Assembly (NCBI GenBank): GCA_002431285.1
Contig: DJEF01000048.1
Coordinates: 37,002 to 78,830 of the forward strand
Direction of reading: 5' to 3'
DNA: 41,829 nucleotides
From: Ruminococcaceae bacterium UBA5905
GTDB lineage: Bacteria > Bacillota > Clostridia > Oscillospirales > Acutalibacteraceae
Positions within the stretch are counted from its first letter, which is position 1. Each line of letters opens with the position of its first letter. The notes beneath the pieces were generated by a model. It saw nothing but the letters and a program-made list of their open reading frames with translations. It searched no databases and was not told the origin of the DNA. Shown piece by piece: positions 22,309-30,313 of the stretch. The translations under genes and the position numbers were made by a program.

Positions 22309-23673
22309 CTAATCGGCAGTTTCCTCGCTACGGGTGAGGTTTTTCATCCAGTCGTAGCGGCGGATCTTAAAGAACGCCGGGATGCATTTCAGTATCTGGT
22401 CGGCTTTCAGGCAGGCAAACACCACCACCGGAGCCGCCCCGCACATCGCCGCGATCAACGCCGCCGGAATCACGACGAGGAACACATGAATCGTGTCGTT
22501 GAGCATCACAAACTTCACGTCGCCACCGCTTTTCACCAGCCCGAACAGACAGGGATACTGATAGCAGGTGCCGATGGTGGTCACCGCCAGCACCCCCATG
22601 AACTGACGGGAGTAGCCCACCGCCGCCGGGGAAATGTCATACAGGCCGATGAAGGGCGTCCGCGCCAACAGAAACATTCCGCCGAACAGCAGCCCCAGCC
22701 CGGCGAACAGCACCTGCACCGTGCGGGAATACTCCCGGATACGGCTCAGGTCGCCGGAGCCGACGGTCTTGCCGATGACGATACCCACCGCCGCCGCCAG
22801 ACCGTTGATGCCCACATACATGAAATTATTGGCCGTGTTGGCCACGCTGGTGGCGGTGATGACCGCCTCGGAGAACCGCCCAAGGATCATGCTGTTGGCC
22901 AGCAGATTGGCGCCCCATACCAGCTGCCCTGCCATCAGCGGCACCCCATAGCGCACGAAATCGCGAAAAATCTCCCGATCCGGGTGCAGCAGCGCGCCGA
23001 AACGGAACCGCAGCCGCTTATCCGCCAGCCGCACATACAAAACGATCACCGCCGTTTCGGTGATACGGGCGATGAGGGTCGCCAGCGCCGCGCCCCGCAC
23101 CCCCATGGCCGGCGCACCCAGCTTGCCGAAAATGAATATGTAATTGAGGGTCACATCCACCGCCAGCGAGCAAACCGACACCAGCAGCCCCACCCGGGCC
23201 ACCTCTACGCTGCGCATGGCGGCGATGAGCGCCTGGGTCAGGGCAAAAAACACATAGGAATAGCACAGAAAGGACAGATAATTGACCCCCTCCCGGATCA
23301 CCTCCGGCTGGGGGGTGAACACCCGCAGCAGCGCCGCCGGACACACCGTACATACCACGGAAAACAGCAGCCCCGCCGCCAGCGCAAAGGTGACGCCCAC
23401 CGCCACCACCCGGCGCACCCGTTCGGTGTCCCGCCGGCCCCAGTATTGCGCCGCCAGCAGCAGGATGCCGCCCTCGATGCCGCCGCTGAGCACCTGCAGC
23501 ACCGTTTGAATCTGGTTGCCCATATACACGCCGGACACGGCGGCATCCCCCAGCGAACCGATCATCAGATTGTCCGCCAGTCCCACCGCGTAGGTCACGA
23601 GATTCTGTAAGATCATCGGCACCGCCAGTGCCACCAGCGACCGATAGAACGATTTATCCTTTGTCAACACCAT
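22309..23673 (-). CDS. MATE family efflux transporter
   Basis: A 454-aa multidrug/toxin extrusion-type transporter with twelve hydrophobic segments in two homologous halves (LVALAVPMILQNLVTYAVGLADNLMIG at the N-terminus; VRYGVPLMAGQLVWGANLLANSMILG at the start of the second half). It uses a Na+ or H+ gradient for export; the substrate is unknown. Lying last behind the Rnf cluster on the same strand (24-bp gap to the Gx-type gene), it may be co-expressed, and Rnf could supply the ion gradient. Start ATG at 23673 with AGGAGA upstream. Confidence 0.92.
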   Translation of the reverse strand: MVLTKDKSFYRSLVALAVPMILQNLVTYAVGLADNLMIGSLGDAAVSGVYMGNQIQTVLQVLSGGIEGGILLLAAQYWGRRDTERVRRVVAVGVTFALAAGLLFSVVCTVCPAALLRVFTPQPEVIREGVNYLSFLCYSYVFFALTQALIAAMRSVEVARVGLLVSVCSLAVDVTLNYIFIFGKLGAPAMGVRGAALATLIARITETAVIVLYVRLADKRLRFRFGALLHPDREIFRDFVRYGVPLMAGQLVWGANLLANSMILGRFSEAVITATSVANTANNFMYVGINGLAAAVGIVIGKTVGSGDLSRIREYSRTVQVLFAGLGLLFGGMFLLARTPFIGLYDISPAAVGYSRQFMGVLAVTTIGTCYQYPCLFGLVKSGGDVKFVMLNDTIHVFLVVIPAALIAAMCGAAPVVVFACLKADQILKCIPAFFKIRRYDWMKNLTRSEETAD

Positions 23674-23697
23674 GCCCGTTCTCCTATATCCGTGCTT

Positions 23698-24186
23698 TCA
23701 CCGCAATTTTTCCAGCCGGGGCAGCAGCTGCGCCGCCAGCGCCCCGATCAACCCGCCGGTGAGCAGTCCCACCGGCAGCAGCGCCGCCGCATACCACAGC
23801 ACCTGCCGGGTGCCCAGCAGCACCGCGGCGGCCGCCAGCTGGCCGATATTATGGCAGACGCCCCCGGCCATGCTCACCCCCATCACGCTGAACCGTCCGC
23901 TGCGGCGGCACAGCACCATCGCCCCCAGGCTCAGCAGCCCGCCGCACAGACTATACAGCATACTCACCGGGCTGCCGAAAGTCAGCCCCGCCAACAGAAT
24001 GCGCAGCACACTCACCGCCAGCGCATCCCACCACCGCAGCCGATACAATGCCACCAGCACCACGCCGTTGGCCAGTCCCAGCTTGATCCCCGGGATACCG
24101 ATGGGCAACGGGATCAGACTCTCCAGATAGCTGACGATGAACGCCAGCGCCACCAGCAGCCCGTACAGAGCCGTCTTTCGTTTCAT
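23698..24186 (-). CDS. Gx transporter family / Hpre_diP_synt_I membrane protein
   Basis: A 162-aa protein with about five hydrophobic helices and the family N-terminal block ESLIPLPIGIPGIKLGLANGVVLVALY, plus RILLAGLTFGSPVSMLYSLCGGLLS and GGVCHNIGQLAAA. The family is labelled heptaprenyl diphosphate synthase component I or Gx transporter and often sits beside NusG domain II, ApbE and FMN-binding genes, as here. A role in supplying quinone/flavin precursors or assembly to the extracytoplasmic redox system is inferred. The 129-bp gap upstream is GC-rich with inverted repeats (GGCTCCG/CGGAGCC). Confidence 0.82.
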   Translation of the reverse strand: MKRKTALYGLLVALAFIVSYLESLIPLPIGIPGIKLGLANGVVLVALYRLRWWDALAVSVLRILLAGLTFGSPVSMLYSLCGGLLSLGAMVLCRRSGRFSVMGVSMAGGVCHNIGQLAAAAVLLGTRQVLWYAAALLPVGLLTGGLIGALAAQLLPRLEKLR

Positions 24187-24315
24187 GGGTAGGACCTGCC
24201 TTTCATTGCGGAATCGGGCGAGCGGCGTCCCTCAAGCCATCCAGCGCGGCTCCGTCGGCCGCGGCGGCTCCCCGCCCCCGGAGACAGCATTCGTCCGCGG
24301 CGGAGCCGCCGCCTT

Positions 24316-24699
24316 TCAGCCGGTTTCTCCGTCGATGACGGTTTCCCGACCCACCACCGTCACCGCCACCCGATGGGGCAGGCAGAGGATGCTCTGTCCC
24401 GGGCGGGAAATCGCCGCGTGGCGCACGCAGAGGGCGTCCGGGCAGTCGGCCTCGGTGATCCGGACCTGCCCGCCCTCGATCACCAGCTGATTGACCCCGC
24501 CCTCGCCCTGTATGAGCCGTCGGGCATCCTCATCCAGCGGCAGCGTCTCCGTCACCCGGCCGCCCACGGAAATTACCACCGTCGCTCCCTGCCGGGGGGA
24601 CAGCCACAAACAGACCGCCAGCACCAGCGATACCGCCAGCACCGCCGCCACCAACCAGCTGTCTCCCCGACGCCAGCGCCGGACATTGTTCTCCGCCAT
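24316..24699 (-). CDS. NusG domain II-containing membrane-anchored protein
   Basis: A 127-aa protein: N-terminal membrane helix (SWLVAAVLAVSLVLAVCLWL), then a small beta domain of NusG domain II type with the conserved Cys pattern ADCPDALCVRHAAISRPGQSILCLPHRVAVTV. These proteins cluster with Rnf and ApbE genes in Firmicutes; a role in extracytoplasmic electron transfer or cofactor assembly is inferred, and there is no link to transcription. It follows the FMN-binding gene across an inverted repeat. Confidence 0.88.
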   Translation of the reverse strand: MAENNVRRWRRGDSWLVAAVLAVSLVLAVCLWLSPRQGATVVISVGGRVTETLPLDEDARRLIQGEGGVNQLVIEGGQVRITEADCPDALCVRHAAISRPGQSILCLPHRVAVTVVGRETVIDGETG

Positions 24700-24730
24700 G
24701 CGTTGCCCTCCGCTCCTATGTAGATGCTTT

Positions 24731-24769
24731 TACAGACAGGATATCAGGTTCTCTAATATCCTGTCTGTA
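24731..24769. repeat. Perfect 14-bp inverted repeat over the FMN-binding gene stop
   Basis: TACAGACAGGATAT (24731-24744) and ATATCCTGTCTGTA (24756-24769), with an 11-nt loop that includes the TAG stop. There is no T-run on the minus strand, so RNA processing or partial termination between the two genes is more likely than full termination. Confidence 0.8.
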
Positions 24770-25340
24770 TTGTGGATTGCAAAAACTCCCGGGCGGCGTT
24801 CACCCCATCCACCACCGCCTGTGCGGAGATAGTGGAACCGGACAGACCGTCCACCGGCGAGCCAAGCCGGGCGGAATCCGCCAGCTTGAGGGGCATCTTC
24901 CGTCCCGCAAAATCGGCGGCGAAGTCCTCGGTGGCGATCCGCGCGCCCAGATACTCCGTCTCGTGCTGGGACAGCACCCGGATCCCCGCCAGCGTATCCC
25001 CGTCGGCGGTGAAGGTGGACTGCACCCGGATCTCCGATTTATACCCCTGCCGCGCCGTCACCACCACATAGCCGCTGACCCGCCCCGCCGCATCCAGCGC
25101 CCGGGCGGCGGAGAGCACGTGATATTGCTCCGTCTGTGCCGGCGATACCGGCAGCTCCTCGGCCCCTGTCAGGGATACCGCCGCATTCGTCCCGTGGGCA
25201 TAGTCTGCCCGCAGCGTCGTATATCCCCACACCGAACCGGCCACCAGCCCCACTGACAGCAGCAGCATCAGTCCCAGCGCCCCCCAGCGGGAGGGCGAGC
25301 GATACCGCCGGGGGCCTGCTTCCACTCGCTTTGCGTTCAC
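24753..25340 (-). CDS. Membrane-anchored FMN-binding domain protein
   Basis: A 195-aa protein with one N-terminal membrane helix (WGALGLMLLLSVGLVAGSVWG) and an extracytoplasmic FMN_bind domain: GYVVVTARQGYKSEIRVQSTF, VLSQHETEYLGARI and the motif DGLSGSTIS (D-x-x-S-G-x-T), where the Thr is the expected site of covalent FMN attachment by ApbE. It resembles RnfG. The GTG start at 25340 overlaps the apbE stop (GTGA) and has GGAGGAG upstream, so it is coupled to apbE. Confidence 0.88.
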   Translation of the reverse strand: MNAKRVEAGPRRYRSPSRWGALGLMLLLSVGLVAGSVWGYTTLRADYAHGTNAAVSLTGAEELPVSPAQTEQYHVLSAARALDAAGRVSGYVVVTARQGYKSEIRVQSTFTADGDTLAGIRVLSQHETEYLGARIATEDFAADFAGRKMPLKLADSARLGSPVDGLSGSTISAQAVVDGVNAAREFLQSTIQTGY

Positions 25341-26389
25341 CCGATCTCCTCCGTCAGATAGGCGCCGAATCCGGCGGAATACGCCAGACTGCCGTCCATA
25401 CACACCCACAGCGCCTCCACGCCCGGCAGCTCGTCCACCCACTGCTGCCCCGCCTCCACCGACAGGGTGAACAGCGCGGTGGACAGCACATCTGCCCGGG
25501 CACTGTCGGCACACACCACGCTCACCGCCCGCATCCGGGCGGCGGGATACAGAGTATCCACATCAATAATATGGGCATAACGCTGCCCATCCACCGTATA
25601 ATACCGCTGATAGTCGCCGCTGGTGACCACTGCCCCCTCGGCCAGACTCACCGTGGCGATGTACGTCCTGGCCGAGTCGGTATCGGGGTTTTGCAGGCCG
25701 ATGATGAAGGGGCGGTTTTCAGCTCCCTTGCCGCCCACGGCCCGGATATTGCCCCCCACATTGATGAGCGCCCAGCGCCATCCCAGCTCCTGCCGCACAA
25801 ATTCCGCCAGCCGCTCCGCCGCATAGCCCTTTGCCACCGCGCCCACATCCACCCGGGCCCCGGCATCGGTGAGCCGGGCGGTGCCCGCCGCCCGGTCGAT
25901 AACCAGACAGGCGGGATCGGTGTGGGCTGCTGCGGCCCGCAGAGCGGCCGTATCCGGCAGCGTCGCCGCCTCCGGCTGCTGCTGCGCCTGCTGACGACAG
26001 GCGTGCCACAGCTCCAGCACCGCCCCGAACAGAATATTCACCCGGCCGTCGGTGTCCCGATAGGCTTGCAGCCCGTATTCCAGCAGATCCAGCACCGGGG
26101 CGGACAGCGCCACCGGGTCGCCCCCGGCGCGGTCATTGAGGGTCTTCAGATTGGCAACCCCCGCATAGTCGGTATAAATGTCGTACAGCCGATGGTATTC
26201 CAGCAGCTTTTCGTGCAGCCGCTGGGCTCCGGCGGAAAATTCCGTCTGCGAGACGCCATAGGCGGTCAGCGTAGTCACGGTATCAAAGACATCGGTATAG
26301 GTGACGGAACGGCGTCCGGTCTCTCCGCAGCCGGTCAGCCCCACCGCCAGCAGAGCCGCCAGCAGCAGACACAGCAGCCGCCGTTTCAT
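25337..26389 (-). CDS. apbE: FAD:protein FMN transferase, lipoprotein
   Basis: A 350-aa ApbE. Signal peptide with lipobox VGLTGC, then the flavin transferase domain: DVFDTVTTLTAYG, YTDYAGVANLKTLNDRAG, VDVGAVAKGYAAERLAEF and INVGGNIRAVGG, ending with a Mg-binding region RYAHIIDVDTLYPA. It moves FMN from FAD onto Thr/Ser of target proteins outside the membrane; candidate targets in this cluster are RnfG, RnfD, the FMN-binding protein and possibly the duplicated lipoprotein. Start at 26389 follows AAAGGAGG. Confidence 0.94.
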   Translation of the reverse strand: MKRRLLCLLLAALLAVGLTGCGETGRRSVTYTDVFDTVTTLTAYGVSQTEFSAGAQRLHEKLLEYHRLYDIYTDYAGVANLKTLNDRAGGDPVALSAPVLDLLEYGLQAYRDTDGRVNILFGAVLELWHACRQQAQQQPEAATLPDTAALRAAAAHTDPACLVIDRAAGTARLTDAGARVDVGAVAKGYAAERLAEFVRQELGWRWALINVGGNIRAVGGKGAENRPFIIGLQNPDTDSARTYIATVSLAEGAVVTSGDYQRYYTVDGQRYAHIIDVDTLYPAARMRAVSVVCADSARADVLSTALFTLSVEAGQQWVDELPGVEALWVCMDGSLAYSAGFGAYLTEEIG

Positions 26390-26422
26390 TCCGTCCCCTC
26401 CTTTACCGTTTCTCCGACAGCG

Positions 26423-26454
26423 CCGCACAGAGCCCGTCCGGCAGCTCTGTGCGG
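26423..26454. other. 11-bp hairpin between lipoprotein and apbE
   Basis: Arms CCGCACAGAGC and GCTCTGTGCGG with a 10-nt loop, no T-run. It may tune transcription or mRNA stability inside the cluster. Confidence 0.6.
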
Positions 26455-26462
26455 TCTCGTCT

Positions 26463-27428
26463 CTATTCTTTCACAGCCTTCATCACGTTATTCAGCATCC
26501 CGGACACGCCGATGGTGCAGCCGGAAATGCCGTCCACCTTGCCGGAGGCATCGGGCTTCAGCCCGCTCAGCTGGTCCGCCGTTTTTCCCACGCACCAGCG
26601 GTCAAAGGCGTCCGCCTGCTCATACCATTCCTTCTTGATGCTGCTGGCGCCTTTCATGCCGTAGCCGTCGCCCATCATCCGCTTGGTCTCGACGGCGCCG
26701 GACACGGTGGTGAACTTCCCGTCCTCCACCGTCAGCTTGGCCTGCAGCGTATCGGTCATGCAGGCGGTGATCTTGCCGCCGTTGACCGCCACCGCCGCCA
26801 GCTCGGTATCAAACTGGGGAGCGGCATCGGTGGATTCGCTGTTCTTCGTCGTGGTCATGGCCAGTCGCAGCTCGTCTCCCGTGCCCACGGCGGCGGTTTT
26901 CGCGCCGTCTGCCGCCTTGCGCACCGCTTCAATGAAATCGGTGATCACCAGATCGCAGCCCTCGATGGCCGCGCTTTTACCGTCGGTGGCGGCAATGCCG
27001 CTGACCTCTCCGGCGGTCTTGCCCCGCACAAAGGTGGCAAAGGCGTGCGCCTGCTGCTCCCAGGAGGTTTTCAGCGTGGCATCCTTGCCGGTGTCCTCCT
27101 CAGTCAGCGTGTAGGCGTCCCCCTGCTCTCCCTTGGCCACCAGCGCCGCCGCGTCCAGCGGCTTGCCGTCGGCAGACACCGTATACGCGGTCTCCTCCAC
27201 CCGGCAATTCTGGATTTTCCCGTCCTTGTCCAGCGCCACGGCTGCCGCGGTGATCTTCACCCGGGTCGTGTCGTCCGCCTCCATCATCCGGGTGGCCACA
27301 CAGCCCAGCCCCAGCTTCGTATCGGCGGCGGTGCCGCCCGAGGCGGTATTGTCGGCATCCTTGCCGCCGCACGCCGCCAGCCCGCACAGCAGCAGCGCCG
27401 CCAGCAGTCCTATACACCATCGTTTCAT
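26463..27428 (-). CDS. Duplicated FMN-binding-like lipoprotein
   Basis: A 321-aa lipoprotein (lipobox GLAAC). It contains two related halves: first TSWEQQAHAFATFVRGKTAGEVSGI...IEGCDLVITDFIEAV, second KEWYEQADAFDRWCVGKTADQLSGL...DGISGCTIGVSGMLNNVM. The second half carries DGISGCT, which fits the D-x-x-S-G-x-T flavinylation pattern; the first half has the degenerate IEGCD. It lies between rnfB and apbE, so an extracytoplasmic electron carrier carrying one FMN is the likely inference. I do not recognise a named family. Start 27428 follows AAGGAGA. Confidence 0.8.
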   Translation of the reverse strand: MKRWCIGLLAALLLCGLAACGGKDADNTASGGTAADTKLGLGCVATRMMEADDTTRVKITAAAVALDKDGKIQNCRVEETAYTVSADGKPLDAAALVAKGEQGDAYTLTEEDTGKDATLKTSWEQQAHAFATFVRGKTAGEVSGIAATDGKSAAIEGCDLVITDFIEAVRKAADGAKTAAVGTGDELRLAMTTTKNSESTDAAPQFDTELAAVAVNGGKITACMTDTLQAKLTVEDGKFTTVSGAVETKRMMGDGYGMKGASSIKKEWYEQADAFDRWCVGKTADQLSGLKPDASGKVDGISGCTIGVSGMLNNVMKAVKE

Positions 27429-27451
27429 CGGTTTCTCTCCTTACGTTTTGA

Positions 27452-27479
27452 CGGCGGGCAACCGCAAAAACGCCCGCCG
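27452..27479. other. Hairpin upstream of the lipoprotein gene
   Basis: Arms CGGCGGGC and GCCCGCCG in the 131-bp gap between rnfB and the lipoprotein. There is no clear T-run and no clear promoter; it may be an attenuating structure within the cluster. Confidence 0.5.
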
Positions 27480-27559
27480 AAAGCCGTCGCCGGCTCTTAT
27501 CCCTACTATGCGACAAAACCGATAAAACTATGCTTACAGGCTATTGGAAAATAGTTCCT

Positions 27560-28369
27560 TTATTCTTGATGCAGTCCGGCGGGCTGCACCCGGATCACCT
27601 GCACCGGGCATTTTTCCACGCAGGCGCCGCAGCCGGTGCACAGCGCGTGATCCACCCGCGCCAGATGGTTCGTTACCTTGATGGCGCCGGTGGGGCACAC
27701 CTTCTGGCAGATGCCGCAGCCGATGCAGCCGGCGGAACAGACCGCCTTGACCGCCTTGCCGAAATCGTCGGAGGAGCAGCACACCTCGATGGCGGCATTA
27801 TCCGGCCGCATCCCGATAATCTTCTGAGGGCACGCCGCCACACACTGGCGGCAGCTGATGCAGTCCTCCGGCTGCACCACCGCCACCCCCTCCTCCAGAC
27901 GGATGGCGCCGGTGGGACACACCGACACGCAGGTACCCAGTCCAAAGCAGCCGTAGGCGCAGGCTTTCCCTGCATGGCCGGGGGCGACCGCCGCCTGTCG
28001 GCAATCCTGCGCCCCGTAATATTGATAGCTGAGCTTTTGCGCCTCGCAGGTGCCGGCGCAGTGGACATACGCCACCTGCCGCTGGACGGCGGTGGTCTCC
28101 ACCCCCATGATCTCGGCGATCTCTTTCGCCACCGCCGAGCCGCCCACCGGGCAGGCATTGGGGGGCGCCTCGCCCCGGGCGATGGCGGCCGCCAGAGCGT
28201 CGCATCCGGCATAGCCGCAGCCGCCGCAGTTATTTCCCGGCAGCGCCGCCCGCACCGCCGCTTCCTTTTCATCGGTCTTCACCGCAAACACCTTGCCCGC
28301 CGCGCCCAGCAGCAGCCCGATGAGCAGACTCACGCCGCCCGCTACGGCGGCGGCAATTCCTATGGACAT
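27560..28369 (-). CDS. rnfB: Rnf complex subunit B, ferredoxin-accepting
   Basis: A 269-aa RnfB: N-terminal membrane helix, a 4Fe-4S domain with NNCGGCGYAGCDAL and NACPVGG (Cys48, 51, 56, 73), then several ferredoxin-type CxxCxxCxxxCP sets (GTCVSVCPTGAI, CISCRQCVAACPQ, CIGCGICQKVCPTGAI, CTGCGACVEKCPV). It takes electrons from reduced ferredoxin on the cytoplasmic side and passes them into the complex. Last of the rnfCDGEAB run; AAGGAGG precedes the ATG and 15 bp separate it from rnfA. Confidence 0.96.
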   Translation of the reverse strand: MSIGIAAAVAGGVSLLIGLLLGAAGKVFAVKTDEKEAAVRAALPGNNCGGCGYAGCDALAAAIARGEAPPNACPVGGSAVAKEIAEIMGVETTAVQRQVAYVHCAGTCEAQKLSYQYYGAQDCRQAAVAPGHAGKACAYGCFGLGTCVSVCPTGAIRLEEGVAVVQPEDCISCRQCVAACPQKIIGMRPDNAAIEVCCSSDDFGKAVKAVCSAGCIGCGICQKVCPTGAIKVTNHLARVDHALCTGCGACVEKCPVQVIRVQPAGLHQE

Positions 28370-28384
28370 CGTGCAGCCACCTCC

Positions 28385-28966
28385 TTAAAATTGCAGGCCG
28401 GAAAAGCCATAAAACGCAATTGCCATCAATCCGGCGGTCAGCAGCACAATGGGCATCCCCTGAAAGGCGCGGGGCACGGCGTTATGCGCCATCTTCTCCC
28501 GCAGCCCCGCCATAATCACGATGGCGACGGCAAAGCCCACCGCCGTGCCAAAGCCGGTCAGCACGCTCATCCAGAAGCCGTTGCCGTTCTGCACATTGGT
28601 CAGCGCCACGCCCAGCACGGCGCAATTGGTGGTGATGAGGGGCAGATACACCCCCAGCGCCGCATACAGCCCGTGGCTGAGCTTTTTCAGCGCCATCTCC
28701 ACCAGCTGCACCAGGGCGGCGATCACCAGAATAAACACGATGGTCTCCAGATAGGTCAACTCCAGCGGCACCAGCACGCCGGTATAGATGAGACTGGTCA
28801 GCGCCGAGGACAGGGTGATGACGAAGATCACCGCCGCGCCCATGCCGGCAGCGGTTTTAATGCTCTTGGACACACCCAGAAAGGGGCACAGACCCAGAAA
28901 CTGGCTGAGCACCACATTGTTGATGAGGGTGGTGGTCAGCAGGGTCAGCAGCAACGTTTTAACCAC
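28385..28966 (-). CDS. rnfA: Rnf complex subunit A
   Basis: A 193-aa, six-helix membrane subunit, exactly the usual length, with the conserved NNVVLSQFLGLCPFLGVSK near the start (one of the two Cys that hold the membrane Fe-S centre with RnfE) and PLITTNCAVLGVAL, the second. The GTG at 28966 is chosen because the family N-terminus begins there and GGAGGGGA lies upstream; it overlaps the rnfE end by 8 bp. Confidence 0.96.
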   Translation of the reverse strand: MVKTLLLTLLTTTLINNVVLSQFLGLCPFLGVSKSIKTAAGMGAAVIFVITLSSALTSLIYTGVLVPLELTYLETIVFILVIAALVQLVEMALKKLSHGLYAALGVYLPLITTNCAVLGVALTNVQNGNGFWMSVLTGFGTAVGFAVAIVIMAGLREKMAHNAVPRAFQGMPIVLLTAGLMAIAFYGFSGLQF

Positions 28967-29753
28967 GGTCGTCCCCTCCCTCCTGCGTTTTCGCCGCCTC
29001 CATGCTGCGGCGCTTTTGCTCCGCCGCCCGGCGGGTCTCGGCGGCGTTCTGTTCCGCCAGACGCCGGTGGTTGCGAGCAAACACCGCATGGCCGGCGCAA
29101 TCGGCGCAGTTGCCGCCGCAGATCAGCTCGCTGTCCTTATGGGTATCCTTGTTGGTGGCGCTGGGGGCTTTCAGCTTGTTTTGCAGCGCCGCCAGCAGCG
29201 CCAGCACAAAGAATGCCCCCGGCGCCATCACCAATATGCCAATCGGCTCATAGGAGGCAGGCATAACCTGCAGCCCGAACACGGTACCGCTGCCGAACAG
29301 CTCCCGCACCAGACCGATGGCGGTCAGGGAGCAGGTGAACCCCAGCCCCATGCCCAGCCCATCGCAGGCGGACAGCCACACGGGATTTTTCGACGCATAC
29401 GCCTCCGCCCGACCGAGGATGATGCAGTTCACCACGATCAGCGGAATGAAAATGCCCAGGGACGTATACAAGCTGGGCAAATATGCCTGCAACAGCAGCT
29501 GCACCATCGTCACAAAGGAGGCGATCACCACAATATAGGCGGGCATCCGCACCTCATCGGGAATGATGCGGCGCAGCAGCGAGATCATGGTATTGGACAG
29601 CACCAGCACCACCGCCGTGGACAGCCCCATCCCGAGACCGTTGATGGCGGAAGAGGTCACCGCCAGCGTGGCGCACATACCCAGCATCAGCACAAAGGTG
29701 GGATTTTCCTTGACGATGCCGTTATAGATCCGTTCCCAAGCCTGTTTCATCAT
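28959..29753 (-). CDS. rnfE: Rnf complex subunit E with Cys-containing tail
   Basis: A 264-aa six-helix subunit paralogous to RnfA, with NPTFVLMLGMCATLAVTSS and PLIVVNCIILGRAEAYASKNP, the Cys of the membrane Fe-S site. After the last helix (about residue 192) it has a charged cytoplasmic tail of about 70 residues containing C212-GGN-C216-AD-C219 followed by an Arg/Glu/Gln-rich helix (AAETRRAAEQKRRSMEAAK). This is longer than the usual 200-230 residues and may hold an extra metal or Fe-S site. It overlaps rnfG (4 bp) and rnfA (8 bp). Confidence 0.94.
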   Translation of the reverse strand: MMKQAWERIYNGIVKENPTFVLMLGMCATLAVTSSAINGLGMGLSTAVVLVLSNTMISLLRRIIPDEVRMPAYIVVIASFVTMVQLLLQAYLPSLYTSLGIFIPLIVVNCIILGRAEAYASKNPVWLSACDGLGMGLGFTCSLTAIGLVRELFGSGTVFGLQVMPASYEPIGILVMAPGAFFVLALLAALQNKLKAPSATNKDTHKDSELICGGNCADCAGHAVFARNHRRLAEQNAAETRRAAEQKRRSMEAAKTQEGGDDRG

Positions 29754-30313
29754 CCGTGATCCCCTCCCATCTGTGCCACCAGCTCCAGCGCGGCGGCGGT
29801 CTCCTGTTTCAGCGCCTTCGTCGTATAGGTGGCGCCGGAGATGCCGTCCACCTCGTCGGCGCTGTGGATTCCGATAAACTGCTCCCGCACATCGGCGTTT
29901 TCGCAATTGGCGCCGAAGCCGGGGCTTTCGCTGTGACTGAGGACGGCGTACCCCACCACCGCGCCGGTTTTGTCGATGCCCAGCGCCAGCTTGATCTCGC
30001 CGCCGTAGCCCTTGGTGGAGATGGCGGTCAGCACATAGCCGAGGGTCTCTCCGGCGGCGTCCTTCGCCGCCAGAATTTCCTCCACGGAGGAGCCGTCGGT
30101 GCGGGCGGCGTTGAAGGCTTGCAGCGCCGCCGCATCCAGACAGTCGTCAAAGCTCGCCGCCGTTTCATACACCTGCTGGTAGGCGGCGGCTTTCTGTGCC
30201 TGCTCCGCCCGGGCGATGGGCTGGAGCGTCAGCTCATGCACAAACGCCAGCGCCGTCACCGCCACCAGCGTGATGGCCAGCAGGATGCCGGTATTTTTCA
30301 GGGTTGTTTTCAT
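29750..30313 (-). CDS. rnfG: Rnf complex subunit G, covalent FMN carrier
   Basis: A 187-aa protein with an N-terminal membrane helix and an extracytoplasmic FMN_bind domain. GYGGEIKLALGID and HSESPGFGAN are typical, and DGISGATYTT holds the ApbE-modified Thr162. The ATG at 30313 overlaps the rnfD stop by 4 bp (ATGA). Confidence 0.95.
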   Translation of the reverse strand: MKTTLKNTGILLAITLVAVTALAFVHELTLQPIARAEQAQKAAAYQQVYETAASFDDCLDAAALQAFNAARTDGSSVEEILAAKDAAGETLGYVLTAISTKGYGGEIKLALGIDKTGAVVGYAVLSHSESPGFGANCENADVREQFIGIHSADEVDGISGATYTTKALKQETAAALELVAQMGGDHG

